From assembly GCA_029262795.1 (NCBI GenBank), contig JAJCYT010000012.1:1-64000 (forward strand): 64,000 nt of DNA, written 5' to 3'. This document shows, one piece after another, positions 56,620-64,000 of the stretch (position 1 is its first letter; every line of letters starts with the position of its first letter). The position numbers and the translations under genes are program-made. This DNA comes from Candidatus Fraserbacteria bacterium (GTDB lineage Bacteria > Bipolaricaulota > Bipolaricaulia > RBG-16-55-9 > JAJCYT01). The notes beneath the pieces are model-generated. The model did no database searches, had not been told where the DNA came from, and saw only the letters and a program-made list of their open reading frames with translations.

Positions 56620-57162
56620 ATGAAAATTCATAACACAACAATCGTTGCACTACGCGACCCGGATGCAAAAAAAGCGGTGGTCGCTTCAGACGGGCAAGCC
56701 ACAATGAACAATATGATAGTGAAGGCCACCACCCGAAAAGCACGGCGGATTTATGATGATAAAGTGCTAACTGGATTTGCCGGTTCAACGGCCGATGCCA
56801 TTACATTGTTTGAACGATTTGAAGGCAAATTGAAAGAATATAGCGGCAACTTAACGCGTGCCGCGGTGGAGCTGACCAAAGATTGGCGCACGGATCGAAT
56901 GCTTCGTCGTTTGGAGGCATTGTTGGTGGTGGTGAACGAAGAAGCGTTGCTCACTATTTCCGGCGCAGGTGATGTGATGGAGCCGGACGATGGCATTGTG
57001 ACTCTCGGTTCCGGCGGTGGATACGCACTGGCTGCAGCAAGAGCATTGAAGCAGGAGACCGATTTATCCATCGAGGAAATCGCTAAAAAATCACTACAAG
57101 TGGCCGCAAGCATTGATATTTACACCAACGACAACATCAACGTTGAGGTATTGGAATGGTAA
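56620..57162 (+). CDS. hslV: ATP-dependent protease peptidase subunit HslV
   Basis: A 180-residue proteasome-like threonine protease. A five-residue propeptide (MKIHN) precedes TTIVAL, so the catalytic N-terminal Thr is exposed after processing. Further family segments: ASDGQATMNNMIVKATTRKARRIYDDKVLTGFAGSTADA, DWRTDRMLRRLEALLVV, ISGAGDVMEPDDGIVTLGSGGGYALAAARAL, IYTNDNINVEVL. Twelve subunits form two stacked rings that degrade proteins unfolded by HslU. It overlaps the hslU start by seven bases. Ribosome site GGGGTGGAG precedes the ATG. All catalytic features are complete. Confidence 0.96.
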   Translation: MKIHNTTIVALRDPDAKKAVVASDGQATMNNMIVKATTRKARRIYDDKVLTGFAGSTADAITLFERFEGKLKEYSGNLTRAAVELTKDWRTDRMLRRLEALLVVVNEEALLTISGAGDVMEPDDGIVTLGSGGGYALAAARALKQETDLSIEEIAKKSLQVAASIDIYTNDNINVEVLEW

Positions 57163-58541
57163 TGGACATTATTGAAATTAATTCTGAACAGCCGCAAAAA
57201 CGTCCTGATGATTTAAGCCCCAAGGAAATCGTTACGGAATTAGACAAATACATCGTCGGCCAGAAAGATGCGAAAAAAGCGGTGGCTGTGGCCTTGCGAA
57301 ATCGTATTCGACGTTTACGAGTGGAAGGCGACTTACAAAAGGAAATTCAGCCAAAAAATATTTTGATGATTGGCCCCACAGGTGTCGGTAAAACAGAAGT
57401 GTCACGTCGTTTGGCCGCTCTGACACAATGCCCATTTATCAAAGTCGAAGCCACCAAATTTACTGAGGTTGGTTATGTGGGCCGCGACGTGGAATCCATC
57501 GTGCGAGATCTGGTCGAATCCAGCATCAACCTGGTTCACGATGAAGAAGTGAAAAAAGTTCGACGGGAAGCTGAACGTATGGTCAATGAGCGCATTCTGG
57601 ATGCGCTGTTGCCTGCACCTGAACAAGCGGCAACTGAAGAACGTCAGGAATCGATTCAACGCACCCGCGAAAAATTGTCTCAAAAGCTGGAAGCTGGCGC
57701 ATTGGAAGATCGCCCCATCGAAATTCGTGTGCCTCAAAACATGACCAAAAATGTGAACGTGTTTTCACAAGAAGGCATGGACCAAATGGGCATTGATTTG
57801 GGTGAAATGTTTGGCGGCCTGATGCCTCAAAAAACGGTCACCAAGCGTTTAAAAATCAGCGAAGCGCGAGAATTGTTATTTACCCAGGAAGCCGACAAAC
57901 TCATCAATCATGAAGAAATTAACCGCCTGGGCATGGAACGTGCCGAAAACATGGGCATTGTATTTCTAGATGAAATTGACAAAATTGCTGCCGGTGGGCG
58001 CGATGAACGTGGTGGCCCTGGTGTTAGCCGTCAGGGTGTGCAACGTGATTTGCTCCCGCTTTTGGAAGGCACTACGGTTCGAACTCGAACCGGCAATATT
58101 TCCACGGAAAATATTTTGTTTGTCGCTGCTGGTGCGTTTAACATGGCCAAACCTTCGGATTTAATTCCCGAACTCCAAGGCCGTTTGCCCATCCGCGTTG
58201 AACTTCGTTCTTTGGGAGAAGAAGATTTCATCCGCATTCTCAAAGAACCCAAAGATGCGTTGACCAAACAGTACACAGCATTGATGGACACTGAAGATCT
58301 TAAACTCGATTTTACCGATGGTGCCGTGGATGAAATCGCCAAAATTGCTACGGTCCTAAATGATTCCATCGAAAACATCGGTGCCCGACGCTTACACACC
58401 GTCATGGAAAAATTGATGGAAGATTTGATGTTCGATGCGGTGGATGAAGGCGGCAGAGCGGTCACGATTGATGAAGATTATGTGAAAGAAAAATTAGCAA
58501 AAATTTCATCTGATCTCGATTTGAGTCGCTACATTTTATAA
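57156..58541 (+). CDS. hslU: ATP-dependent protease ATPase subunit HslU
   Basis: A 461-residue AAA+ unfoldase partner of HslV. N-terminal LSPKEIVTELDKYIVGQKDAKKAVAVALRNR, Walker A GPTGVGKTEV, Walker B IVFLDEIDKIA, sensor and arginine-finger region GVSRQGVQRDLLPLLEGTTV, and the C-terminal LSRYIL that inserts into HslV pockets. The intermediate (I) domain spans about 110-235 and is charged and helical (EVKKVRREAERMVNERILDALLPAPEQ). The last residues Ile-Leu match the known HslV-docking tail, so the two should form an active complex. It overlaps hslV at its start and the membrane-protein gene at its stop (TAATG). Confidence 0.96.
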   Translation: MVMDIIEINSEQPQKRPDDLSPKEIVTELDKYIVGQKDAKKAVAVALRNRIRRLRVEGDLQKEIQPKNILMIGPTGVGKTEVSRRLAALTQCPFIKVEATKFTEVGYVGRDVESIVRDLVESSINLVHDEEVKKVRREAERMVNERILDALLPAPEQAATEERQESIQRTREKLSQKLEAGALEDRPIEIRVPQNMTKNVNVFSQEGMDQMGIDLGEMFGGLMPQKTVTKRLKISEARELLFTQEADKLINHEEINRLGMERAENMGIVFLDEIDKIAAGGRDERGGPGVSRQGVQRDLLPLLEGTTVRTRTGNISTENILFVAAGAFNMAKPSDLIPELQGRLPIRVELRSLGEEDFIRILKEPKDALTKQYTALMDTEDLKLDFTDGAVDEIAKIATVLNDSIENIGARRLHTVMEKLMEDLMFDAVDEGGRAVTIDEDYVKEKLAKISSDLDLSRYIL

Positions 58542-58915
58542 TGAGTATGCAGAAAAAAGATTTTTGGATGAATTTATTTATTCGTTGGATCGTAACCACG
58601 CTGTCCATCTATGCGGTGGCGTGGTTGCTGCATCCACACATTGATACCGACAGTTTTCAAAGCGCCATCTGGGCTGGGTTGATTCTGGGCTTGATCAATG
58701 TGTTTGTGCGCCCACTGATTATTTTACTGACATTGCCAGCCACCATGTTGAGCATGGGATTCTTTTTATTGCTCATCAATGCTTTTTTGCTTTATATGGT
58801 TGGAGAAGTTGTGGATGGGTTCGAAGTTGAAAGCTTTGGCTGGGCGATTTTGGCTTCTATACTCATCAGCATTGTGGGCGCATTTCTGGGTCAATTCTTC
58901 CGCGAAAAAACCTAA
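58541..58915 (+). CDS. Four-helix membrane protein, phage-holin-IV-like superfamily
   Basis: A 124-residue integral membrane protein with four hydrophobic stretches: about 12-30 (FIRWIVTTLSIYAVAWLL), 43-60 (AIWAGLILGLINVFVRP), 60-90 (ILLTLPATMLSMGFFLLLINAFLLY) and 100-118. The GLILGLINVFVRPLIILLTLPATMLSMGFFLLLINA pattern is the signature of a small family annotated as mycobacterial-type phage holin superfamily IV; despite the name, members sit on chromosomes and their function is unknown. The ATG overlaps the hslU stop, so it is the third gene of the hslVU transcript. It is probably not phage-derived here, as no phage genes are near. The terminator at 58952 follows. Confidence 0.8.
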   Translation: MSMQKKDFWMNLFIRWIVTTLSIYAVAWLLHPHIDTDSFQSAIWAGLILGLINVFVRPLIILLTLPATMLSMGFFLLLINAFLLYMVGEVVDGFEVESFGWAILASILISIVGAFLGQFFREKT

Positions 58916-58951
58916 ATTAATTTCTAACAAATCAATGATTGTTTGAAAAAG

Positions 58952-58983
58952 AAAAGACAGCTTGTTTAAACAAGCTGTCTTTT
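58952..58983. terminator. Bidirectional intrinsic terminator
   Basis: A perfect palindrome of 32 bases (A4-GACAGCTTG core with its mirror and T4). It runs into a T-tract on both strands and so ends the plus-strand hslVU transcript and the minus-strand barrel-like gene (stop at 58994). Confidence 0.92.
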
Positions 58984-58993
58984 TGAAGTTTGC

Positions 58994-60136
58994 TTAGAAT
59001 TCTATATCGGTGTCAATCGAAATTTCCTGGCTACGGAAACCATTCTGATTAAAGCCGGTTGTGCTGGCAATGGTGTAGTTTTTCCAGGGATATTTAAAAC
59101 GAACCGATCCGTTTGTAAAACCCTCGTCGATGAAATTGAACAAAAACCTTGTTTCGATATTCTCACCCAAAATGGTTTCTGTGCCCAGTGTGCCTTTTTG
59201 AAAACCATTTTCAGCCATTTCGACTTTGGCTGTCAAATCAACGTCTTTGGTTAAATCTGTTTTGGCTTCAATCACACCATCCATCACGCCCTTTGAACCA
59301 AAGGTGAGGGTCCCCTTTGCTGTCGCCATTTGGTTTTTGAATTGAAATTCAAAAACATTCTTGGTGATGAAGTTTAAATCGAAATAAGCGGTGTTTTCAA
59401 ACTGCAACATCTCTCGATCCATCCTCAGTTTTAAACGTCCGCCTTCAAAGCCATTTTCATCAAAGGTGACCATTGTGGATGTTTTAAGATCATTGATGTC
59501 GTAATACGAACCAAAAGTGTGTTGATGAAAACCACTGGGGTCTAAATGAAAATTCCAGGAAAAATTGGTTGCAGAAAACAACGTTCTGATGGTGGCATCC
59601 AAATACGGGTTTTCTGTGGCAAGATCACTAAACAATGCGGCCAGAGCGTATTGATCCAAATTTCGATTTGCCCCTACGGAAAAATCTTTAAATTTATTCT
59701 CATTCCAAAACGTGTTCAAAGAAAGATTGTAGCCAGTTGAGCTTTCCTTCACACTCATGGTGGCGGATTGCAATCCATCTCGGCTCAGTTTGCCATTGGA
59801 AACCATTTGCAGCATGTCGGCAAGGCGCCATCCGCTTTTAAACGTGGCTTGCTTTAATCCCTGTTTATTGAGTCCAGCCACGGCATTGAAGTTGAAGCGA
59901 TCTAAATCGACTCCAAATTTCAATGTTTTTCCCATGAATTCTGTGCCTTTCATACTGACGCTGGTGGACAGAGAAAGGCCAGAATCAAACGCCACACCGC
60001 CACGCCAGTTGGAAGAAAACTCACCGGCCTCAATCCCAACAGTGCTGCCCAGTTGAAACGTTGTTTGTGCAAATGTCAGCACGCCCATCACGAATGCAAG
60101 CCCTAGACCAAAGCAAAAACCTTTAAAAATTCTCAT
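58994..60136 (-). CDS. Exported repeat protein, possible outer-membrane beta-barrel
   Basis: Not recognised as a named family. A 380-residue protein with a signal peptide (MRIFKGFCFGLGLAFVMGVLTFAQ). The ATG at 60136 is chosen over an upstream GTG at 60145 because AGGTGGCGATT precedes it. The mature part repeats a pattern of short strands split by a turn with Asn/Lys/Asp-Gly-Phe/Leu: NKQGLKQATF, SRDGLQSATM, DENGFEGGRLKLRM, AENGFQKGTL, IDEGFTNGSVRFKY, NQNGFRSQEISID. Alternating hydrophobic residues and a C-terminal Phe (DTDIEF) suit an outer-membrane beta-barrel recognised by the BAM complex. An alternative is a soluble beta-helix or antifreeze-like repeat protein. It is transcribed alone. No function is claimed. 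Confidence 0.7.
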   Translation of the reverse strand: MRIFKGFCFGLGLAFVMGVLTFAQTTFQLGSTVGIEAGEFSSNWRGGVAFDSGLSLSTSVSMKGTEFMGKTLKFGVDLDRFNFNAVAGLNKQGLKQATFKSGWRLADMLQMVSNGKLSRDGLQSATMSVKESSTGYNLSLNTFWNENKFKDFSVGANRNLDQYALAALFSDLATENPYLDATIRTLFSATNFSWNFHLDPSGFHQHTFGSYYDINDLKTSTMVTFDENGFEGGRLKLRMDREMLQFENTAYFDLNFITKNVFEFQFKNQMATAKGTLTFGSKGVMDGVIEAKTDLTKDVDLTAKVEMAENGFQKGTLGTETILGENIETRFLFNFIDEGFTNGSVRFKYPWKNYTIASTTGFNQNGFRSQEISIDTDIEF

Positions 60137-60367
60137 AATCGCCACCTAGTTTCATCATCCTAATGACTACTTAAAATCAGTATAGATTTACTTCCTCATA
60201 ACAATCGGTTACTTGTGTGACGTATGTACAGGAAGTTTGACTTTTTGAAAATTTTCGACCAAAATGAGCGAGATAAATTTGGCAAAAAGTTGTACGCAAT
60301 CAACCGTTAAAGCAATGGTAATTTCCGCTAGTGAAACAACTTTTGCCTAATAGGAAGGTTTTTTGGG

Positions 60368-61465
60368 ATGGGTATTCAGACGCCAACCTTGGTGTTAAAT
60401 CAACGCCAAGCCAAGCAAAATATTCAACGCATGGCGGATAAAGCCAAGCAAAGTGGTGTTCGGTTTCGGCCTCATTTTAAAACACATCAATCCGCAGAAA
60501 TTGGCCAATGGTTCCGCGATGTGGGCGTTGAAAGCATTACAGTGTCTTCTCTTGATATGGCGCTCTACTTTGCCAATCATGGCTGGCAGGACATCACCGT
60601 TGCGTTCCCTGCCAATCCACTTGAAATTGACAAAATCAACGAGCTTGCTGGCTGTACACAACTTAACCTATTGGTGGAATCTGAAGACATTGTGTGGTTT
60701 CTTGAAAAAAATCTGGAACGCAATCTCAACGTTTGGATCAAGGTAGACACAGGTTACGGACGCACCGGCATCCCCTGGGATGCAGAACGCCTGATCGCTG
60801 TTGCCAATGCCGTTGATCAAACAAAACAACTTCAACTGAAAGGCTTACTCACTCATGCCGGACATAGTTATGGATATCGCACCAAAGATCAGGTCAAGGC
60901 TTTATATCAAGATTATCTTTTCAAGTTCAAATCAGCCAACCAACGTCTTGTAGATATAGGATTTGATCAGTTGGAACTGTCTCTTGGTGATACCCCCAGT
61001 TGCAGCATCATGGATGATTTCAGCGATGTGGATGAAATCCGTCCCGGTAACTTTGTGTTTTATGACTTGATGCAACTGAACATTGGTTCTTGCAATGAAG
61101 ATGAAATTGCTTTGGTTGTGGCTTGCCCAGTGGTTGCCAAGCATGAAGAACGAAGTGAAGTGATTGTTTACGGTGGTGCTGTTCATCTTTCAAAAGACTT
61201 TGTCATAGATCAACAGGGTGTAAAGTCTTATGGTGGCGTGAGTTTGCCCCAACCTGACGGTACCTGGGGGCCCATATTGTCAAACTGTTTTGTCAGTTCT
61301 CTTTCTCAAGAACACGGTATCGTTCGACTTGATAAAGCCACGTTTGAAACTATAAGACTTGGCGACCTATTGATGATTATTCCTGCTCACTCCTGCCTCA
61401 CGGTGAACCTGTTGAAAAAATATGTGGCGCCAGAACATCAGGAAATTCACGTCGCGAAAATCTAA
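60368..61465 (+). CDS. PLP-dependent D-threonine aldolase / D-serine dehydratase-like enzyme
   Basis: A 365-residue enzyme of the fold-type III (alanine racemase-like) PLP family. N-terminal TPTLVLNQRQAKQNIQRMADKA and the PLP lysine in RFRPHFKTHQS match D-threonine aldolase/DSD1 proteins. Further segments: VWIKVDTGYGRTGIPW, GLLTHAGHSYGY, ELSLGDTPSCS, ELRPGNFVFYDLMQ-type EIRPGNFVFYD, and the C-terminal metal site RLGDLLMIIPAHSCLTVNL (His and Cys). Such enzymes act on D-3-hydroxyamino acids with a divalent metal. Substrate (D-threonine, D-serine or another) is not determined. Ribosome site AGGAAGG lies a little far from ATG at 60368. It is a single-gene unit with no pathway neighbours. Confidence 0.88.
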   Translation: MGIQTPTLVLNQRQAKQNIQRMADKAKQSGVRFRPHFKTHQSAEIGQWFRDVGVESITVSSLDMALYFANHGWQDITVAFPANPLEIDKINELAGCTQLNLLVESEDIVWFLEKNLERNLNVWIKVDTGYGRTGIPWDAERLIAVANAVDQTKQLQLKGLLTHAGHSYGYRTKDQVKALYQDYLFKFKSANQRLVDIGFDQLELSLGDTPSCSIMDDFSDVDEIRPGNFVFYDLMQLNIGSCNEDEIALVVACPVVAKHEERSEVIVYGGAVHLSKDFVIDQQGVKSYGGVSLPQPDGTWGPILSNCFVSSLSQEHGIVRLDKATFETIRLGDLLMIIPAHSCLTVNLLKKYVAPEHQEIHVAKI

Positions 61466-61592
61466 ACTTTGCGGAAATAAAACGTAAAAAGAATCAACTC
61501 ATCAAACGCTCACAAAACGCGCACCAAATCTTAAAACCCCATTCGTAAGTTTGGCATTAAAGCACGCCACTTTAACGGCGAAAGGGGAAACA

Positions 61593-62372
61593 ATGTTTCA
61601 AAAATCTCAAAGTAAAAGTATTCAAGCGGTGAAGTGGGTGTCCATGCTCACCTTGTTGGTGGCCTTGAGCGGCTGTGTCAGTGTGATGAGTCAGGAAAGC
61701 ACAGTGAGCAACGCTTCGGCACAATCTGTGGTGCAAAGCGCTGGTTGGTCCAACAACGTGTCCATCAGCTTTAATGGCGACACCATGACCATTCAAAGCA
61801 ATGGTGTACCCAGTCATGAAACACTGGATTTTTATGCGATTGGCAATCGAGTGATTAATAATCCAACGAGCGCCCAAAATTATTCATACACACTGCCGTT
61901 ACAACCCCAATTGGCTGTAACGCCAACCAATGCGGGTGCAGGCATTATTGGCATCGCTATCAGCGGCGCAGCATTTTTTAATCCCTACGAAGGGGACCAG
62001 GTGACTTATGCGCTAGAAGATAACTTTGAGGTAAATGGCGCGCCATTTATTGACGCCTGTAACGGGCATGCAACTCCAAATAATGGTATGTATCACTATC
62101 ATGGCATCCCATATTGCATCACTGATGCCGTGGATTCGTCTGGTCAGCATTCCAAATTGGTTGGCTACTTATTGGATGGTTTTTCCATCTACGGCCCCCA
62201 GGATGTCGGCGGCGGAACGCCAACGAATTTAGATGCCTGCAACGGACATTTTGGATCAACGCCAGAATTTCCAGAGGGAATCTACCATTACCACACCTCG
62301 GAAGCACGTCCTTATGTGCCAACGTGTTATTCTGGTGAAATAACAATTACGCAAAGGCCACCTCGTCGCTAA
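61593..62372 (+). CDS. YHYH-domain lipoprotein
   Basis: A 259-residue exported protein. ATG at 61593 follows AAAGGGGAAACA and gives a signal peptide with lipobox LSGC (Cys26 or so), hence a lipoprotein; the frame is open upstream but lacks a site. The domain has two copies of the family hallmark: DACNGHATPNNGMYHYHGIPYC and DACNGHFGSTPEFPEGIYHYH, plus GFSIYGPQD between them. YHYH proteins are named for this motif, which may bind metal, as the paired His-x-His sequences suggest; their role is unknown. Four cysteines near the motifs are likely disulfides. A terminator hairpin follows the gene. Confidence 0.85.
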   Translation: MFQKSQSKSIQAVKWVSMLTLLVALSGCVSVMSQESTVSNASAQSVVQSAGWSNNVSISFNGDTMTIQSNGVPSHETLDFYAIGNRVINNPTSAQNYSYTLPLQPQLAVTPTNAGAGIIGIAISGAAFFNPYEGDQVTYALEDNFEVNGAPFIDACNGHATPNNGMYHYHGIPYCITDAVDSSGQHSKLVGYLLDGFSIYGPQDVGGGTPTNLDACNGHFGSTPEFPEGIYHYHTSEARPYVPTCYSGEITITQRPPRR

Positions 62373-62386
62373 TTTAGTAAAAAAAC

Positions 62387-62431
62387 AACATGGCATCCTG
62401 GTTTGATATCCGCAGACCAGGATGCCATGTT
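62387..62431 (+). terminator. Hairpin terminator after the YHYH gene
   Basis: A perfect 15-bp stem (62387-62401 with 62417-62431) with a 15-nt loop, followed by TAATTTTTGG. It lies 15 bases past the stop codon of the YHYH gene and ends ten bases before the ribosome site of the next gene. Confidence 0.75.
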
Positions 62432-62448
62432 TAATTTTTGGAGCGGGT

Positions 62449-63510
62449 ATGAAAAAATTTTTAAATTTGGCTGGCTCATTGATGTTTTTGGGTTTGATGG
62501 GAATGATGATTTTAGGATGCAATGCTCAGCCGACAGAAACTGAGGCTGAAACCCACTTCGATTTTGAGCCAAAGATCGAAGTGGTCGACAATCCTCAAAA
62601 TTTGAATGAAAACCTTGTTTTCGTCGAGCAACGCAGCCAGCCAAATTATCGGATAGCCCAATTCGACCCAGAATCACAGAAAATATCCACCTTGTTCGAA
62701 ATTCCCAAAGGCGGTTGGGTGTATCAATTGGATGTGTCTGCCGATGGCACTCAAGTTGCCCTTGCCTATTCTGCGCCGCCAGAGAATGATCAGAGTTTAT
62801 TAGATCGAAGTGGCATTTACTTGTTGGACCTGGCTCAAGTCGATGCACAGCCACAACTTTTGGTCGGCAGTCAGCAGGTGGATGTGTATTACGCCTACCC
62901 CACCTGGACTTCAGATGGAAAATTTCTTTACTATGAAGTTTCAAACACGACCGACTCTAAGTACTTCATCGAACGATATAACACAGAAACTGGTGAAGTA
63001 CTACGGATTGTGGACAATGCGATTTTGCCTCAACCTTCTCCCGATGGAAATTCTTTAACTTATTTCCAAATTCAGCCAGAAAGTGAAATGAGATCGTTGA
63101 TGTTGTCTGATGCTGATGGGAACAATGTTCAAGAAATCATCCCTGGCTATGCCTATTACGATTTGGATTGTCCTGTGTTTTCAGCCGATGGACAATCTAT
63201 TTACTTCACGGTTTTGGAAGACCCTTTGGCTTCAATTCATTGGATCGATCAATTGTTCGGAACTCATGTTGCATATGCACATGCGAAACATAACCTGCCT
63301 GCTGACTGGTGGCAAACGTCTATTACTGACATTCGTCCCAAAAAAATAACTGAACAATCCATCATCACCCACTGCGGTCAGTTTTCTAACGAGGGTGAAC
63401 ACTTTGGTTTTGCCAGCAATGAAGGCATTTATGTGATGTCATCTGGCGAAAATGAAGCACACCTCATCTTAAAATCCAGAGCCATTCCTGTGTTTGACTG
63501 GATGCCTTAG
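62449..63510 (+). CDS. Lipoprotein with TolB/PD40-like beta-propeller repeats
   Basis: A 353-residue exported protein. ATG at 62449 follows TTTTGGAGCGGGT and starts a lipoprotein signal (MKKFLNLAGSLMFLGLMGMMILGC, lipobox ILGC). The mature part shows WD40-like PD40 repeats: QLDVSADGTQVALAYS, YPTWTSDGKFLYYEVS, PQPSPDGNSLTYFQI, CPVFSADGQSIYFTVL, QFSNEGEHFGFASNEGIYVM, each with the S-x-DG-x-x-hydrophobic pattern of a propeller blade. TolB-type propellers bind proteins or peptides in the periplasm. There is no partner gene; a terminator separates it from the YHYH gene and the next gene is convergent. Function unknown. Confidence 0.82.
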   Translation: MKKFLNLAGSLMFLGLMGMMILGCNAQPTETEAETHFDFEPKIEVVDNPQNLNENLVFVEQRSQPNYRIAQFDPESQKISTLFEIPKGGWVYQLDVSADGTQVALAYSAPPENDQSLLDRSGIYLLDLAQVDAQPQLLVGSQQVDVYYAYPTWTSDGKFLYYEVSNTTDSKYFIERYNTETGEVLRIVDNAILPQPSPDGNSLTYFQIQPESEMRSLMLSDADGNNVQEIIPGYAYYDLDCPVFSADGQSIYFTVLEDPLASIHWIDQLFGTHVAYAHAKHNLPADWWQTSITDIRPKKITEQSIITHCGQFSNEGEHFGFASNEGIYVMSSGENEAHLILKSRAIPVFDWMP

Positions 63511-63562
63511 TTCAGTCATTTGTCAAAATAAAAAAATTTCTCTAAGCTGATGAAGAGAGGGA

Positions 63563-63599
63563 GCCAGTGGCATGCAAATGAGGGTTTCATGCCACTGGC
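63563..63599. terminator. Hairpin between convergent genes before clpB 3' end
   Basis: A 12-bp stem (63563-63574 with 63588-63599) with a 13-nt loop, located between the propeller lipoprotein gene (plus) and clpB (minus). Neither strand has a strong T-tract after it, so terminator function is only likely. Confidence 0.5.
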
Positions 63600-63611
63600 A
63601 AGTGTGAAGGG

Positions 63612-64000
63612 TTATGTACCAACCAACTCTGTCTCTGGTTGTTTAATTTCAATGTCTAAGTGGTTCTCTCGTAAGTCCACTAAAAGTCTGTCACCTTCTA
63701 ATACGTTTCCAGCGATCAAAAGTTTCGCTATTTGTGTTTCGAGTTCTCGTTGCAGGAACCGCTTGAGCGGTCGAGCCCCGTACACAGGGTCATATCCTTC
63801 GCTTGCAATGTGGCTTTTTGCGACATCGCTTAATTCCAAACCCAGCTTGCGATCCGACAAACGTTTCATCAGATTGGCAATCATCAAATCGACAATCTGC
63901 TTAATTTCGTTCAGAGTTAAGGCTTTGAACAATACGATTTCATCCACGCGGTTCAAAAATTCTGGCCGGAAATGATGGCGCAATTCGCCCATCACCGCAT
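63612..64000 (-). CDS. clpB: Chaperone ClpB, C-terminal end only (cut by window edge)
   Basis: The last about 129 residues of the AAA+ disaggregase ClpB; the gene continues beyond position 64000. Visible segments: the end of the second AAA domain (MGELRHHFRPEFLNRVDEIVLFKAL) with the arginine of FRPEFLNR, and the C-terminal small domain (EGYDPVYGARPLKRFLQRELETQIAKLLIAG) with the sensor-2 GARPL motif. These match ClpB rather than ClpA/ClpC, whose ends differ (ClpC lacks the QRELETQIAKLLI form). The C-terminal tail is slightly long. ClpB and HslVU in one window are both heat-shock functions but lie in separate transcripts. Confidence 0.93.
   Translation of the reverse strand, partial: AVMGELRHHFRPEFLNRVDEIVLFKALTLNEIKQIVDLMIANLMKRLSDRKLGLELSDVAKSHIASEGYDPVYGARPLKRFLQRELETQIAKLLIAGNVLEGDRLLVDLRENHLDIEIKQPETELVGT

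Noticed and set aside
58541-58915. Holin-like gene as a sign of a prophage
   Set aside because: The family occurs widely on chromosomes, the gene overlaps hslU, and no phage genes are near.
1-64000. CRISPR arrays, rRNA genes, insertion sequences or integrases
   Set aside because: No regularly spaced direct repeats, no rRNA-like segments and no transposase or integrase motif were found; the only RNA gene seen is tRNA-Arg.

Overview
This window is a densely coded bacterial chromosome segment with a moderately AT-rich base composition judged by eye. Most genes have clear Shine-Dalgarno sites and many overlap by a few bases. The phylum cannot be fixed without searches. A diderm cell is suggested by several lipoproteins, a signal-peptide protein with beta-barrel-like repeats and a C-terminal phenylalanine (58994-60136), and an RseP-type site-2 protease. 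The alpha-aminoadipate (LysW-type) lysine genes, an FG-GAP/UnbV protein, a FlgD-like C-terminal domain, a SARP/NB-ARC/TPR regulator and a stand-alone Pgi of the tal-pgi type fit lineages such as Chloroflexota, Deinococcota or FCB-like groups, but none of these fits every trait.

Layout. 0-4.7 kb holds secreted proteins (two tandem paralogous lipoproteins, a FlgD-like protein, a 36-residue membrane peptide), a membrane-anchored EEP nuclease and a MerR/TipAS regulator with its own 19-bp-spacer promoter. 4.8-10.7 kb holds a subtilisin-like protease, a small unknown protein and a large SARP/NB-ARC/TPR regulator. 11-14.5 kb holds a LysM-like amidase overlapping a glucose-6-phosphate isomerase.

14.5-21 kb is the most unusual region. 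It is one minus-strand operon, read in the order: four-PKD membrane protein with a zinc ribbon; an E2-like protein whose only cysteine sits at the E2 catalytic position; a JAMM/JAB isopeptidase with two membrane helices; a ThiF/E1-like adenylating enzyme with a structural zinc site; a CFI-box protein; and a membrane-anchored unknown. The order E2-JAB-E1 is that of bacterial ubiquitin-like conjugation operons such as Bil. The usual ubiquitin-like modifier gene is missing and the PKD protein occupies its place. A 76-residue protein with a beta-grasp-like pattern is encoded alone at 50821-51051 and is a candidate modifier.

21-25.4 kb carries a class II aldolase and lactate-utilisation genes (LutC and a LutB-LutA fusion). 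25.4-32.6 kb is a seven-gene operon: two peptide-type ABC permeases, LysK, homocitrate synthase with a C-terminal RAM domain, the two homoaconitase subunits and homoisocitrate dehydrogenase, i.e. parts of the LysW lysine pathway. 32.7-39.7 kb has an FG-GAP/UnbV protein, a Crp-DoxX pair, a Tat-exported peptide-binding protein, a transmembrane OmpR-type one-component regulator and tRNA-Arg(GCG).

39.7-58.9 kb is mainly housekeeping: citrate synthase, phosphohexomutase, a YchF-like GTPase, a phosphodiesterase-superfamily protein, a metallo-beta-lactamase, an M42 peptidase, a family-5 uracil-DNA glycosylase, TilS, RseP, Gmk, YicC, a PfkB kinase, HslVU and a four-helix membrane protein. 59-64 kb ends with the barrel-like protein, a D-threonine-aldolase-like enzyme, two secreted proteins and the 3' end of clpB, cut by the window edge.
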